Below are positions 10,160-22,706 of a stretch of DNA of 64,000 nt, one piece after another (position 1 is the stretch's first letter; every line of letters begins with the position of its first letter). The translations under genes and the position numbers were made by a program. Below the pieces are notes generated by a model. It saw only the letters and a program-made list of their open reading frames with translations. It had not been told where the DNA came from and ran no database searches. Source of the DNA: Filobasidium wieringae (Eukaryota; Basidiomycota; Tremellomycetes; Filobasidiales; Filobasidiaceae); contig BCIV01000001.1 in the NCBI GenBank assembly GCA_001600055.1, forward strand, positions 985,774 to 1,049,773. The letters run 5' to 3'.

Positions 10160-13100
10160 TCATGCTTCGCTTGCGGATAATTTCAACCGTTCTTGCCAGA
10201 CGGAAGCTACTTCGGCGAGACTACGGGTTTTACCTATTGTGTTCCCCTATCAGCATCTGGCTCGTCTCGAATACGTCCCACGGGGTTGGGACTCACCAAA
10301 GGCGACCAAGGCTTCTTTGAGCAGATCCTTCTTGCTTAAACCACAGACGGTTGGACTGTAGCTTGCATGATTGGCAGCACCGCTGTCGTAGAACGCAATA
10401 CCATTAGCTTTATTTCTATCGGACGGTAATTTCTAGGACTGACTAAGTTACAGGCCCGTAAAGATCTCTAGCAAGCTGCTCCGCCTTGTTCTTGTAGCCC
10501 TCATCCGCGATCTTCCTGATGTATGTCGTTAAGAACGTCTTGTATTCAGAAGGAGAATGTAATAACATGCAAGCGTGTAACCTGGTCTCCAGGTGTCCGA
10601 GCGGAATAGCGTCGTCCCACCATTTCGGCTTCGTCTTGCCACCCGCCACTTCTGCAGCCGCGACAATATCCGGTCTCAAGGTGTTCAATGAAGTTTCTAG
10701 ATAAGCAATGACGTTCTTCGAGCTGACGTTTGATGCTCTAGTGCGGGTCCAATATGGACTGTGTTCGGCCCACCAAGTAGAACAGATCTCGACGAATACT
10801 TGCAGCTCGATATCGTAGGCATAAGCTGCACCACTGGAGAGTTGTATTAGAGGAGTCCCATTCGATCGAATACTGGCTTGGTGGATCGTTTCGTTCTCTG
10901 TACCTCCCTCGATGCCAGACTGTACCAATTGCAACATGCTCACTGGCGCGAACAGAGCCTTTCTCGTCATCATGTTCCTATCGATCAAGAACAACGCATG
11001 GTCAGCCCCACTTCCCTATTTGCTCTCAGCCGTTCCGCTCTGACACACCATGCATACATCATCCCGCTCGATGTTATTGCTATAGCGTAATGACTACAAG
11101 CATGAACGTATGATACCGGACTATCCAGTTTGCTGTACGGAATCAGCCTGCGGTTCGCGCCAGAAGATTATCAGCCTGGGGAGTGTTTCCGTCGAACAAG
11201 TTCCAGGACTGACCTTACTCCTGCCGCGCTGTATATTGCGACATTACCTCCTTCCAAAGCACAAATCATTCCGAACCCGCTGATTGCCAGACCAACAACT
11301 GCTCTAGATGGGAAATCCAGCCATTGTGTGGTATTCCTTTGTATGTATGCTATCTTCGAAGGGCCACCTGTAGGGGGGCAGAAGGTAAACTCAGCCCATA
11401 CAATACTATGAACGCCGACAGCGCACAACGTACCGTCCTCTGAGTTCTCCCCTTCCGCCACTAAACTGTCATCATCATCTGCTTGAACCCTGATCATCGT
11501 CTGTACAGCCGGTATTGGCAGTCGCAAGTTGGAAGCAGAGGTGGGCGTCATTCCGTGAGGTATGCTATGCATAGGTGGGCGGATCTCTCGAACAGGTCCT
11601 GTATCTCTCGTCCGTTCCCCACCTCCTAGCGTTCTAGGGCGAACCTGGCGATTCTGAGGAGACCACTCTCCACTCGGCTTTCTCTTCTGCCCTCGACTGG
11701 GATCATCGTCGTCTGAGTTAAAAGCTCTAGCGGCATCCTGAACGATTTGATCTCGAGAATATATGCGCTGAGAATCGTTCTCCAAAGGTTGTTCGACTGC
11801 AGCCGCAAACGCTTCCACCGCGCCGCTCACGTTTCTTTGCGTGATTGATGGGCGGGAAGGTCCGGCTACTCCCATTCCGTTCATCGGCTTTTCTTGCTGC
11901 GGCTGTATTCTTCGTTGACCGTTCAGTTGCCTTGTCGATGGCTGTCCACGTTTTCTCGCTGTGAGGATATTGACCGAGCCCTGAGTCGATGGTGCTGACG
12001 ATAAGACACTAGAACCAGCTAGATTCTCGTTAAATCGAACGTTCTCCTTGCGCACGAGCGGTTTAGCTGGTTTCCAAGCATATGTTGCTAGAGCCTTTTC
12101 CGTGTCCTCAATCGTTCCAAGATCTGGCAATTCGGCTTTGTCGAAGTTTATGGCGAGTATAGTCCCATCGGAGGAACAACCATAAACCGACAGACCATCC
12201 GCAGACCTAGAACATAAGACGGTCCAGCCTGGCCCTTTGTACAAGCTAAGTATACCACTTACCAGCAAAGATCCAGAACTTGCCTCTCGAATACGTCTCG
12301 AAGAACGACTCTAGGTGCCGCATCACTATTACTCCAAACTGAGATACTATTGTCATCTGCTCCCAAGGCCAGCATGCAGGAAGGCATTGCACCTTCCCGA
12401 GTGGGAAGACACAGTAATGGTCCAAATGCCTATGAGATGACGTCAATTGGGTCTGAAGCGTAATTGACATCAGAACTATCGCTTACAGCAACCTCAACCG
12501 TGTTTTCATGCCCAACGAAACTGATCTCCGAATTCCAAGCGTGCCTCTCGATTACCTGAGCCACAAAGATTGGTCCGTTCATTGCGTTAGAAGCCGCAAT
12601 GAAGGCTCCATCAGGAGACCAACTGTACACGATAGTCTCAGCGACCACAGTCAACATGTACCGTGGCAAGATGGACACATACCTGAGCCGCCTGAAGAAG
12701 GTATTTCCTGGCGATCGTTCAAATGGTTTGGATACTACTTGTTCACATGTCCAATCATCCGTCTTCCATACTCTTACTGTCTTATCGTCGCTCTATGTGC
12801 AGATCAAATGAGTGTTAGCTCGACATAACTGGAGTGCGGAATTTAGGTCAAATCACCTGTGTTGCGAGGTACTCGCCGACCGGATCCCAACAAACCCCTT
12901 TGACAAATCCTTGATGCCCCTCAATCTTGCGTATCAAATCTGCATCATCACGCAAGTATAGATCAGCACAATGTCCTGATTATACTTGCACGAATCCTAC
13001 CAAAAGTATATCCGTCCCAGATAAAGATCGTGCTATCCATTCCGGCTGATGCGATCATCGAATCATCCTTGTTCCAGGCGAGATCCGCCACATCTATTGT

Positions 13101-13806
13101 ATGACAGATCCAGTTTCATTCAAGGTTTCCAGAAGAACAAGTGTACATTCACTTACCTGAAGCATGACCAACCAACCGTTTCAAAGGCTTCCAATTTTCA
13201 ACATTGACATCGTCTGAGCCAAAGACTTTCCCTCCTCCAAACCTGTAACGAGAACACGGGCCGATACGTTAGATCTGAGAACTCGGAGATAGGTAAGCAA
13301 GAATACATACGGGTCCAGATTCCATATCAACACTATCCCATCGTCAGAGCCACTTGCAAGATACCTTCCATGATGAGCCCACCGAACCGTTAAAACCGCA
13401 CCTACGGACGACCGGTATAGACAAGTCAGCAAGCGTTCTTCTTTCCCAGGGAAATAGAAGCACCTACCGTTATGCGTCCCCAGAGTACACAGCAATCGTG
13501 GATTTGCTTCGTTGTCTGCCGCCTCCTGCGATAGTATAGGTAAAGTTGACCAGATCCTGATTTTCGCATCTATCAACCGCGACCGATGAGTATTGCACGT
13601 TTGCTGCTCCTCAGCAAAACGCCTTACCTATCCCTCCAGTAGCTAGTCTTGAGCAGTCAGGATGGACATGTAGACTGTAAAGTGGAGTCCGAGGTTTCTT
13701 CCCATCTGTCCGGACCAATATAACCAGAGTCGTGAATGAATGAATCAACTAATAGGGGTGGTGTCTTACCTGGATGTACGACCCAAGAGGGCTTTGTCAC
13801 TCGCAT
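10160..13806 (-). CDS. HIR1: Histone chaperone HIR1/HIRA
   Basis: Sixteen exons from the ATG at 13806 to the TGA at 10160 give 914 residues if a 19-nt gap at 10433-10451 is removed. The N-terminal half is a WD40 propeller: MRVTKPSWVVHPDGKKP, then repeats such as LASGSDDGIVLIWNLDP, IASAGMDSTIFIWDG and VSDDKTVRVWK-type blades. A disordered middle (about residues 330-560) is rich in R, Q and P. The C-terminal Hira domain includes SKIAYIQ, GGNVAIYSAAGVRLIP, LSSGAAYAYD and SPTVCGLSKKDLLKEAL. In other fungi HIR deposits H3-H4 outside S phase and represses histone genes in the nucleus. The order and spacing fit HIRA well, so the call is firm. The oddity is the junction after DLYGP: no canonical-length intron joins it to the conserved terminal frame. 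It shares a 307-base promoter region with MIS12. Confidence 0.93.
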
Positions 13807-14113
13807 AGTCTTCGGTTTGAGCTCCCCTAGACCCTTGATATATGGACTTGTGCGCTGGAACCTTCAGGAGGCAGACTCGGCCAGCATCCGCTGAGCATCT
13901 CTGCGTTGACGAGAACTCAGGTCAAGACCGCACTTTCCCGGACTGAAGCTGATCGCTGCGGAAGCAGATGAACAATCTATGAGGTGTTCTGCAAGTCTCA
14001 CGTCTGTCTCTCGTCATGAGTTGTAAACAAACAATATGACCCATATCTCTATATCTCCTTTCTATCTCTCTGACTGTTCGAAGCGATAGCTAAGAGCACC
14101 TTTACACTACTAC
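13807..14113. promoter_or_regulatory. Shared bidirectional promoter of HIR1 and MIS12
   Basis: Only 307 bases separate the two start codons, so both promoters must lie here. I see C/T-rich runs close to the MIS12 start (about 14040-14085). No motif could be assigned with confidence. Confidence 0.5.
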
Positions 14114-15583
14114 ATGCCTGCAACACGTAGATCTTTAGCGGGGGCAGGCTCGACATCTGCTAGCGCACCTGTTGCAAAAGCACCAGCTCGTCGCGTATCG
14201 ACTGCACCGAAGAAGAGCAAGACGATCGATGAAATGATACCATCCACATGTACCCCTTATTATGTTCCGGCACCTGTCAAACCAGCCGGAGCGTCCTCAT
14301 CGGCATCCACAAACAACTCGACGGATTTGAGACGAAAGAGCTTGAAAGGAAAGGCTAAAGCCACGGATTTAGATGGACCAGAGCTTAGTCAAGATGACAA
14401 AGTCAGGTTGTTACAAGAGGTATGCCTAAGTGTCGCGGTGCATACAAAGAGGGCTTCCTTACGATAATTTTATTCTATTTAGATGCTAGGGTTTCACCCT
14501 CGAACAGTAGTAGAGGACATTGCAGAAGCATGCCGAAAGCAAGTCTATAGTATCGTCTCGAGCGTTGATAATTGGGCAAACATGACCCATGGTCGACCGG
14601 TTGGATCGGAATTGACTGAGGACGAGGTGTCTGATCTCGTGAGCTCGACTCCTAATAGATGCTTTGAGTTTGTCCTGAATTAGTTGTGTAATACAGGAGC
14701 AAGGCCCTCATCGGCTAGAAACACTGCTGGAATCGCATATGGATTCCGCTTGTGATAAATTTACAGCTTGGTGTTTGAGGAACACCTTTAACGTCCCTGA
14801 CGATCTATGGATAGCGATGGTGAGTGATGCAGGTCGGATACCTGGTCTGGAACAAAATGAATGATAAATCCACCCGGTAGCCATGGCATGAAGGGCTCGA
14901 TTTCGAAAGAGCTGCATATATCGCCAACTCTGCGGAAGGAGAGGAAGGTATCCAGAACAAAGTAGACGATCTCCGGGCTCAAGTAGTAGAGGTTTGTCGC
15001 CGAGCATCACTCTGGCTGAAGCTATCACTCATATTATCTCGTATTTCAGATGCGTAAACTTAAAGCTCGACTGGAATTGGCAAATAAGAAACTCGACAAG
15101 CAAGTAACTGGCCTTGAGCTTGAGAAAGATGCGGCAGGGTTTGTATTGGAAGGCGCAGAGGAAGCAGGTCGTGAGTTGCGAATCGCGCCGAGCCGAAGAT
15201 CACGTTTTCATTCTGATATGATCTTCTTCCATCGTCGTTGCGTTGCAGTTGCACCATTACCCAGAGCAGCGGAGACGCTCGGAAACCTCTTGCAAACCTT
15301 GTCCAACAAGCTGGAACCCTTCGATACTGTGGTACCCTCTGCTCGACCCGTCCATTCGTTGCCGGAATCCAGTTCAGGCACTACAGCAGGCGCAAAGGTT
15401 TGGGAGCATGGTAGAGCGGCTTATCTCAATTGGGCCGTAACGAAGACGACTGAAGGGGGCGACCCTTCCGCCACAAAATCGGAGAGGGAAAGGATCGAGT
15501 TGGAAAGAATGAAGAATGAGGTGGAAGGTGTGGCCGAGGCTGAGGCCCTCGGCAAACTGGCAGATGGATTGAATGCTGCTTGA
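14114..15583 (+). CDS. MTW1: Kinetochore protein Mis12/Mtw1
   Basis: Six exons (14114-14419, 14483-14638, 14697-14819, 14881-14991, 15050-15170, 15249-15583) give 383 residues. After about 95 disordered residues the Mis12 domain begins with LLQEMLGFHPRTVVEDI, continues through the hallmark EQGPHRLETLLESHMDSACDKFTAWCLRNTF and reaches MPWHEGLDF. This matches the core of Mis12/Mtw1, a subunit of the MIND/Mis12 complex linking inner centromeric chromatin to Ndc80 and KNL1. Coiled-coil helices follow (LRAQVVEMRKLKARLELANK) and a helical, charged C-terminus. At the exon 5-6 junction two donors are possible (GTCGTG at 15168 or GTGAGT at 15171), differing by one codon; I chose GTGAGT. The start is the first ATG after the HIR1 promoter region. 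Confidence 0.93.
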
Positions 15584-17523
15584 CGCAGACGATGAGAGGC
15601 CGAGGCAAGATGAACCATGTATGATCGATCGGGTCTTGACTATAATGACGGTTGTATGAGATGATCGCGAAATGAGAGATAATAGCTAATGAGAGATGAG
15701 AGGGCTTGTGGCAACTCGATGAAACGATCATCGCAAGCGGAATGGCTTGGAGATTCAGCGACGGTGCTAATCCGCGGAGGAAACGTTCACTAGGTTTCGG
15801 GATCAACACAAACGCCCTCTATTCCTGCGTGTTTGTTGACGTTTTGGAAAAGGGTTGTCACTCGGTTTCAACGTCGGCTATATGAAAAGCCTCATTTCAC
15901 AGTTGAATTATCTTTGTTCCCTCGCGATCTCGATCTACGATCTGCAACTGTATCGCCTGGATGTGGACCTTGTTCATGAATTAATCATAGCTAATAGCTA
16001 AGCAGCTTCGTCTAATGTACCAGCCAACTGTTGAACGTAAAGCGGATATAGAGGAGCACAGCAGCTGCAGTCGCGCGGGTGGACGGATAATCCGATTCGG
16101 GATCAACCCATCCGAGTTGAAAAGACCGTTGTCAGCATACCAATGACTCTTCGATAGATCGATAGTCATCCTTACATGCACATGCTCTATACTGCAGAGA
16201 GTCGGTGACGCCCGGAACGTACCGAGCGCTCAACGATGAGAGTTGCCCTTTCCAGAACCTGCGGCTCGTGAGTGACCACCGAAGACATGCCGAGGCTGCA
16301 TGAGCGTGCCTTGTGGAACAACCTTGAATTGCACGAGCCAGCCTTGAATGCAGATCGTTTCTCTTTGTGATCTGCGTCGGTCGAGGACAGTCGGCCTATC
16401 TTGCCTACCTTGTACCGTCCTTAGGGATTAGGGATCTGACCTGAGCAGGATTTGTCGAGAGGCAGAGAATAAAAGAGAGTTACCTGATTTGTACGCGTTT
16501 GTTGTATATCATTCTCAGCTAAGAATAAGGCACGTCTGGGATTTTTAGTTACGATCCTTCTGAGAAGATTCCCGTGGGATCGCAGTGAACAGACGAGGAC
16601 CTGTTCTCATTATTACCCGCATCTAACACAACCTCACCAACCCGCCATCACTATAGTCTATCAAGCACGACATTGACACGAGGATAAAGATCATTCTGAT
16701 CACTGATCGTTAGAAGCGTTTCAGGCTCAGGCTCCCTTTTCGAACACACCCTTGCATCATCACAACTAGTCCTCGGTACGACATTATCAATCACCAGTTT
16801 CACCATCAATCTCGAGACCACCACTCTCACTCTTCAAATCATCAAGTTATCGCTCATCCACACTTCCTAAGCCAGTCGATACTTGGAATCAGCTACCCGT
16901 CGTCGTCACGCTCTCGCTCAAGAAGGCCCGTCTATTGTTCTATTCCTCAAGGATTGGCATCAGTGGAAAACAGACAGCTCATCAACCGACTTCGAAAACC
17001 TCGCTCTATAGTCAAACATTTTTCCTCTTTCCTCATCAAGCAACTCACTCGACTTCTCAGTAACACCCATGTCCTCAGTCTCTACTCGACGAATCATCGA
17101 TTTACTGGAAACCAAGAGTATACATTGATTTCTTACTCAAGCCTCGATTTGACAAGTACTGTTACGGAAACCCACCGAGATCTGATTATCAACGACTTTC
17201 AACGACTCTTCATATATCTCCCTACTTGTTCTCGGCCGCTGGAAGAGTACATCTCAAACATCATCGGCCAATCGCGCTCCTTCTCCTCCGTCTATCCTTT
17301 ATCAAAACTCCCTTGAGGATCGCATCCTTCAGCCCTCGGCTCCGTTCCAGCCAATCGTATTCCTATTAGGAGCGACGAAGTAGCTATAGCTCGTTCGTCC
17401 ATAAATACCGCAAACAGATATCGAGGGATACCTAGCGTATCGATCGCCCTTTAGTGTATGGAGTTGTCGGGATCCTTCTTGTCGACATCCGGATACCCTC
17501 CTATCGTCCGGAATTCTGCAAAA
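15584..17523. promoter_or_regulatory. 1.9 kb gene-free region and CDC24 leader
   Basis: No protein could be recognised on either strand between MIS12 and CDC24. From about 16580 to 17440 the + strand is strongly C/T- and A-rich and poor in G, typical of a long transcribed 5' leader. An open frame near 16954-17316 lacks an ATG start and similarity to anything I know. Likely MIS12 3' UTR, CDC24 promoter and a leader of up to 0.9 kb; no motif assigned. Confidence 0.4.
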
Positions 17524-20500
17524 ATGACTCTCCCAAGGAAGAAAGCGGGATCGATCTCCCAGCATCCTACCAATATCTCTCTTCCCCCTACAGCAGACTT
17601 TTCAGGATTGTCAATCGGGACGCCTAATTCGGGGATGATTACCCCTGGAATTGGCGGGAACCAACTGGGGATGATGAGTAGTTCTAGTCTAGGTGGAACG
17701 ACTGTAGCGGACATTCATATGGGTCCTTCGTGAGTCGTAGCATCTTCAACCAAATCATCAGAAACACGGTTTGACAAATATATCATGGGTACTAGCACCA
17801 ACACCTTAGCAGCCAAAACGGCAAGTATGGCAGGTCCACAGACCTTATTTGAGATGTGTTCGGAGACAAGGAGACGTCTTCGCAAAGTTCATGGATACGA
17901 AAAGTTCATCGGTATGTAACAGATGGTTCAAATCAGTAGAATTGACGCTGACGTCGGTCTCAATTACCATCTCAGAAACCCCTGAAGGAGAACCTAAGAT
18001 GGCTGTCATGCAGCATATCTGGGAATCTCTGAAACTCGGGACGTCCCTTTGTCACCTGTTCAATATGCTCCTTCCCAATTTCAGTCACGATGCTACCCCC
18101 ATCTCTATCGAATTCCCTGATTTCGATTATGAGGGACCCGAAGGCAAAGGGGTATATGCTTGGGCGAGGGAGAAAGACAATCTGAAAAAGTGCAAGAAAG
18201 GAGCAGCAAATTTCATCATGCGTATGACGCAATTGAAGAAGAGTGGCCATTGGCCGGAAGAAGATCCGTTATTCACAGTGATGGAGCTTCTGGGAGAAAG
18301 CACGGAGAGTTTGAAAGTGGTGTTGAACACCGTCATACGGTTATTGGACCGTTTGCCCGAGTCGGCTTGGATTCAAGATGATGAAAACTCGCCAACTACC
18401 CCATACGGGGCGTCGTCTATCTACGGTGATAATACTCCTCTGAGCGGTTCCCAGGATGCATTCCCACCCCCGCTTCCCTTCGGCCACGCAAGGAATTTCT
18501 CAGAATCTCATCAAGGTTCTTCAAACGGAACGCTTCGAGAGATGCCTTCTAGCGCCACGATGAGCTCTCAATTCCAGTCCCTCAATGGTGGCTCCATGCG
18601 GGCGAGACAACCTTTGTCGATTAACACTTCTTTTGACGGCAAAAATTTCTCGAGGAGTCATCCCAGTGCTGGGCCGATGACAAGCAAGACGAACGATATT
18701 GGACCGATGGACGCTGGTCCTGCGGCAATGTCCGTTTGGGAGATCTTGAAAACGGAGAAGAAATATGTCTCGGATCTCGAAGTGTTACAAGTGAATGCTG
18801 AAGCTGAAAGAAAGATCGAAACTTGAACGGAAACTGACCTTGTGTAATGAACAGGCTTACTCTCAAGCGCTCCTTCAGAACTCGATCGTAGCACCTGATA
18901 CTGTGCACATGATGTTTTCGAATCTCAGCAAGCTTCTTGACTTCCAGGTATGCGTTGGTATCCAGCCATCATTCCGAATTCGAGCTGATCACCTCGTTTT
19001 TAGCGTCGATTTCTGACATGCCTCGAAACCGAGTATGAGCCAATGGTCGAGAAGGGAGGGAATGCCTGGTGTGAGGGAAATTGGGGGTATCCATTCGCCC
19101 ATTTCGTATGTCTTGGATCTGCCGGCTTCGTTTTTACTTTGACTGAAATGCTCTTGCTATATAGGAGAAGGATTTCGAAGTATACGAGCCGTATTGTGCC
19201 AATTATATGAACGCTCTCAACCTGGTTGAAAAAGAAGCGCCAAATCTTCAGGTCAGCCGGGTTTCCAAGATGCCAATCCGGGGTTGTCACTAACAGTTCC
19301 CATATACAGCGAGACGTATTGCCTCTCACTGTCCCTGAACTAAACGCGTACTTGATCATCCCTATCCAACGGATATGCCGATACCCAATATTACTCGACG
19401 TAAGTCAAGACTGTTCGCTTTGGTTTATCGTGTCCTCGCTAAATTCGAATCTTTACAGGCTCTGATCAAAGGTGCTACAGACAAGAACTACCAATATATG
19501 GCGGAATTGAAAGAGGGCCAAGAGGTTACCAAAAGGATGGCAGAAAGCGTCAACGAGACAATCCGCCAAAATTCCAATATCAGTATCGTTGCCGAGTTGC
19601 AATCGAGAGTCAAAGACTGGAAAGGCCACCACATATCCGAGTTCGGTAATCTCTTACTAGAAGGCCGCTTTATGGTGACCAAGGGTGACCTGGACCGGGA
19701 TTATGAGGTCTACCTCTTCGAGAAGATGATCTTGTGCTGTAAGGAAGTTGTACCAGACAAGAAAGACAAGAGATCGGGAAAAAGCGGTAGTTTATTAAAG
19801 AAGAACAACTCTGACAAGCACATTTCTGGACCACCCAAGAAGAACATGTTGTCACTCAAAGGGCGAATCTATGTGAACAACCTTACTCATCTCCAGAAAG
19901 GTGGTAGCGACGGTACGTGTTCAGCAAGTCGGTCTCACAGAAAAGCAGGGATCTGACCGAGTATCCAATCCTACAGGTGAACACGCTCTAGCGGTCTTCT
20001 GGCGTCAGCAAGAGAACCCCAACGAATTTGAAAGCTTTGTTCTACACGTGAGGAACAACGAGCAATATCTACAGTGGGAGACCGCGATCACAAAACTTAT
20101 GATCGCTGACCAAGAGCGTCGGGAGATGCGTGAAAGGGATAGGTTGTCTTCAGGGGGAATGGGAAGCATGAGTTCTGGTATCGGCAGACGCCACATATCG
20201 ACCGCTAGTAACTTCGCCGCAACCCCCGCATCGGAAGGACCTTCGCCATTGGCTGGCGGCTACTTCGAACGTGATGCTGCAGGCTGGGATGACGATGTAG
20301 GCACGCCAAATACTAGTGCGAGCAGCACGCCTTACTTGTCCCGACGCACCTTGAGCCAATCGGGAGCTCCCAGGGGTCCTGACCGTTACTCTAATTTGAG
20401 CTCAAGATCATCACATGACGATCCTAACGGCATGCTAATGGCTCAATGGCGCTCCCAGCAAGGCTTCGCAGCCGTTCCTCCCATGCCCGTCAGAACCATG

Positions 20501-21517
20501 TCTGACGCATCAACATTCACCGAGGCATCCTTCGGCAACCCGAGCGGTTTACCACGAGCTGGTTTGGGACGAGGCGGTGTGCAGACAAAGCTAGGACGTA
20601 TCATGTCAGAAGACCTGCACAGTTCGAGTCTAGCCAGCATGCCAGAAGTCAACGAAGCAGGTCAAGAGGTCTTGCGCAACGTTCCTGCCGAGCACGGTAA
20701 TGCGCGTTATGGCGCAGCCGGTGGTCCTGGGAGACTGTCGAACGGTGCCAACTTGGCTCCTTCGCAGCCGCCCAACTTGCGTATGAGAAGTGCCTCGACA
20801 CCGAACGTCTACCAGCTTCCTGCAATGCAACCGGGTCAGCATACTCCCCCTACTCCTTCGCCATACGGAACATCCCCTCAAGGATACCGTCTACCTACCG
20901 AGTCGGAGCATTCCTACAATGATCCCAGGTACCAGGATGAGACTGTACACTATGGCCCCGATGGTAGTCGAATTATCGACTCTCGTTACAATCCTTCGAA
21001 ATCTTCTCTCGGTACTACCGAGTTTGACATGAAGAGGTCGAGTAATAGGAGTAGCCGCTCGACTGAGGTCTCCGATGGATCGTACTCACCCAAGACACCG
21101 CATGAGGGATTGGTACCAGACTCTGCAAGGATCGCTTCCTCCTTAGGCAATTCTGGAGACGTTTCTCAGATTTTCGGCAAGCAAAATGTTATTGTCAAAG
21201 TACACGTACATTCTCCCAACGTGAGTAGCAGTTTGATGAGAGCCTTTTGTGACCTGATGCTGATGGTAACATTTTACTTGCGTTTCTAGGCTGTCTTTAA
21301 GCTTGCAGTGCCTCTTGACATCAGTTGCGAAGAGCTCAAGAGCAAGGTGGCTCGAAAGGTTATGAACTGCGTTGGCGTATCTGGCAACCTCAAGTGCTAC
21401 TACAGAGATGAAGACGACGACAAGCTATTGCTCAACAGCTTGGATGACGTTCAGACATTATTTGAGCCTTTCGTGAGGGGTAACAGCAGAGAAGTGGAGC
21501 TTGAAGTGAAATCATAA
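17524..21517 (+). CDS. CDC24: Rho-family GEF Cdc24 (CH-DH-PH-PB1)
   Basis: Ten exons (17524-17729, 17796-17911, 17976-18790, 18855-18947, 19004-19105, 19165-19251, 19310-19399, 19459-19912, 19977-21220, 21290-21517) give 1144 residues. In order: a CDC24-type calponin-like region (LFEMCSETRRRLRKVHGYEKFI to LKVVLNTVIRLL, about 75-215), a Dbl-homology domain from VWEILKTEKKYVSDLEVLQ (about 360) through LIIPIQRICRYPILLD, a PH domain (FGNLLLEGRFMVTKGD onward, about 565-740), a long disordered linker rich in S, P and G, and a C-terminal PB1 domain (VIVKVHVHSPN ... YYRDEDDDKLLLNSLDD). This architecture is specific to Cdc24, the exchange factor for Cdc42 that acts at polarity sites with Bem1. ATG 17524 has a strong AAAA context; an in-frame ATG at 17458 would add 22 residues. 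Confidence 0.96.
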
Positions 21518-22069
21518 ACCAGTTTCGACACGGATCAACAAGAACAAGAAGAAAAATACCAGATATCAGAATCATAACGAAACTCACGACTAGTCTGCGG
21601 GCCATATGTAAAACTGTTGTAGAGCGGATCGTCGAACGTTTATATGTAGCTTTATCACTGCCTGACCCTCGGCCTGGCGATAACAAGATTTGGATCCAGT
21701 GACAAGATACCCTCTTGATTAAGCATAGTGGTGTCTGTGAGCCGATAAGTAAGAGTATCGGCTAAAGAAACCCGAGGGGTTTCCAGTGGCATTGCGCAGG
21801 CCATACAGATCTTCGTATATTTCGTATGAGATGTCAGTCCTTCTCAGAGATCTGAGCGGAATCACATTACAGTTGGATGTATTTGAAACTGCATGATAAT
21901 TGGCTGTATCGACGTGAAAATGCAACTTCGACTATGCATGCTATACATGCTATATGCTATACAATCAATCGAATTCATGTTCGGAAGAGAACAAAATACA
22001 TAAAAATCACAAAGATTACTAGCGCAACAGGGGCAACAGGCTGAGGTAAGCGGTTCTCGTATTTCTGGC
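21518..22069. other. Convergent 3' intergenic region
   Basis: Between the CDC24 stop (+) and the stop of the small unknown gene (-). No gene or notable repeat; an A/T-rich stretch with direct short repeats (TATACATGC/TATATGC) near 21935-21965 looks like 3' UTR sequence. Confidence 0.45.
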
Positions 22070-22706
22070 CTAGGTGAGATACACATAGTCAAACCTGACC
22101 AACGTTTTGTTCAGACCAAGTTGACTCATTGACTCACGCAAGGCAGCATCAGCTGCTTCGACCTTGACAATGATCTGCGTTGGAGGGTCATCGCTGGAGG
22201 CGATGATGTCCCAAACATCAGGCATAAGCTTAAGGGGATGTTCCAAGGTACGCTGCAACATATGACTACGTCCGCTGGGAAGGTAGAACGAAATCGTCGA
22301 CGGATCGATCGATCTGGCATTAAGAATGGGGAAGGCACGATAAGCGGTTATGAGTGCTTCCTGATGAGCAATAACAGATTGTAAGGTCCACCTTGCTTTG
22401 GTCCAGCAGGTCAGAACTTGCCTGTTCAGAACGAGCGAGACGAGCCAAGACTAGTTGCTGCGACCCTGTCATAGGGAAGACAGCATCGCAGATAAACTCG
22501 ATTAAAATCGGTCTTATCGGAGGTGATTGAGCAGAGATTCCGTCGATCATAGGAGGCACAGCATTTGGGTGCGCTTCTGTTGTTTCGGAAGTATCCTTCG
22601 CAGTTTCAGAGGGTTGATCAACTGACGCCCACCTGTGCGCTTGAGCTTCGATGTCGAGATCGGCTTCATCTCTAGCAAGACGCTCGTATTTTGGCGGAGC
22701 TGACAT
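22070..22706 (-). CDS. Small conserved-looking protein of unknown function
   Basis: Two exons, 22422-22706 and 22070-22360, give 191 residues (95 codons, then 97 including the stop). The intron between them (22361-22421, 61 nt) begins GCAAGT and ends CATCAG, a GC-AG intron; both sides remain in frame and no GT donor gives a better model. I do not recognise the protein. The first 60 residues are acidic and disordered-looking; from IRPILIEFICDAV onward it is helical and balanced, ending in LNKTLVRFDYVYLT. No signal peptide, membrane helix or catalytic motif is visible. The fact that the frame survives the splice and the protein has ordinary composition supports a real gene. It faces CDC24 tail-to-tail and lies head-to-head with SEN2 across 0.9 kb. 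Confidence 0.6.

Noticed and set aside
10293..10451. Considered a 69-nt intron ending at the CGACAG near 10391 to rescue the HIR1 end
   Set aside because: It keeps a frame open but yields a cysteine/tryptophan-rich tail unlike any Hira domain, whereas the other frame gives the conserved GLSKKDLLKEAL.
16954..17316. A 120-codon open frame upstream of CDC24
   Set aside because: It opens with TTG, not ATG, and has the skewed composition of a pyrimidine-rich leader.
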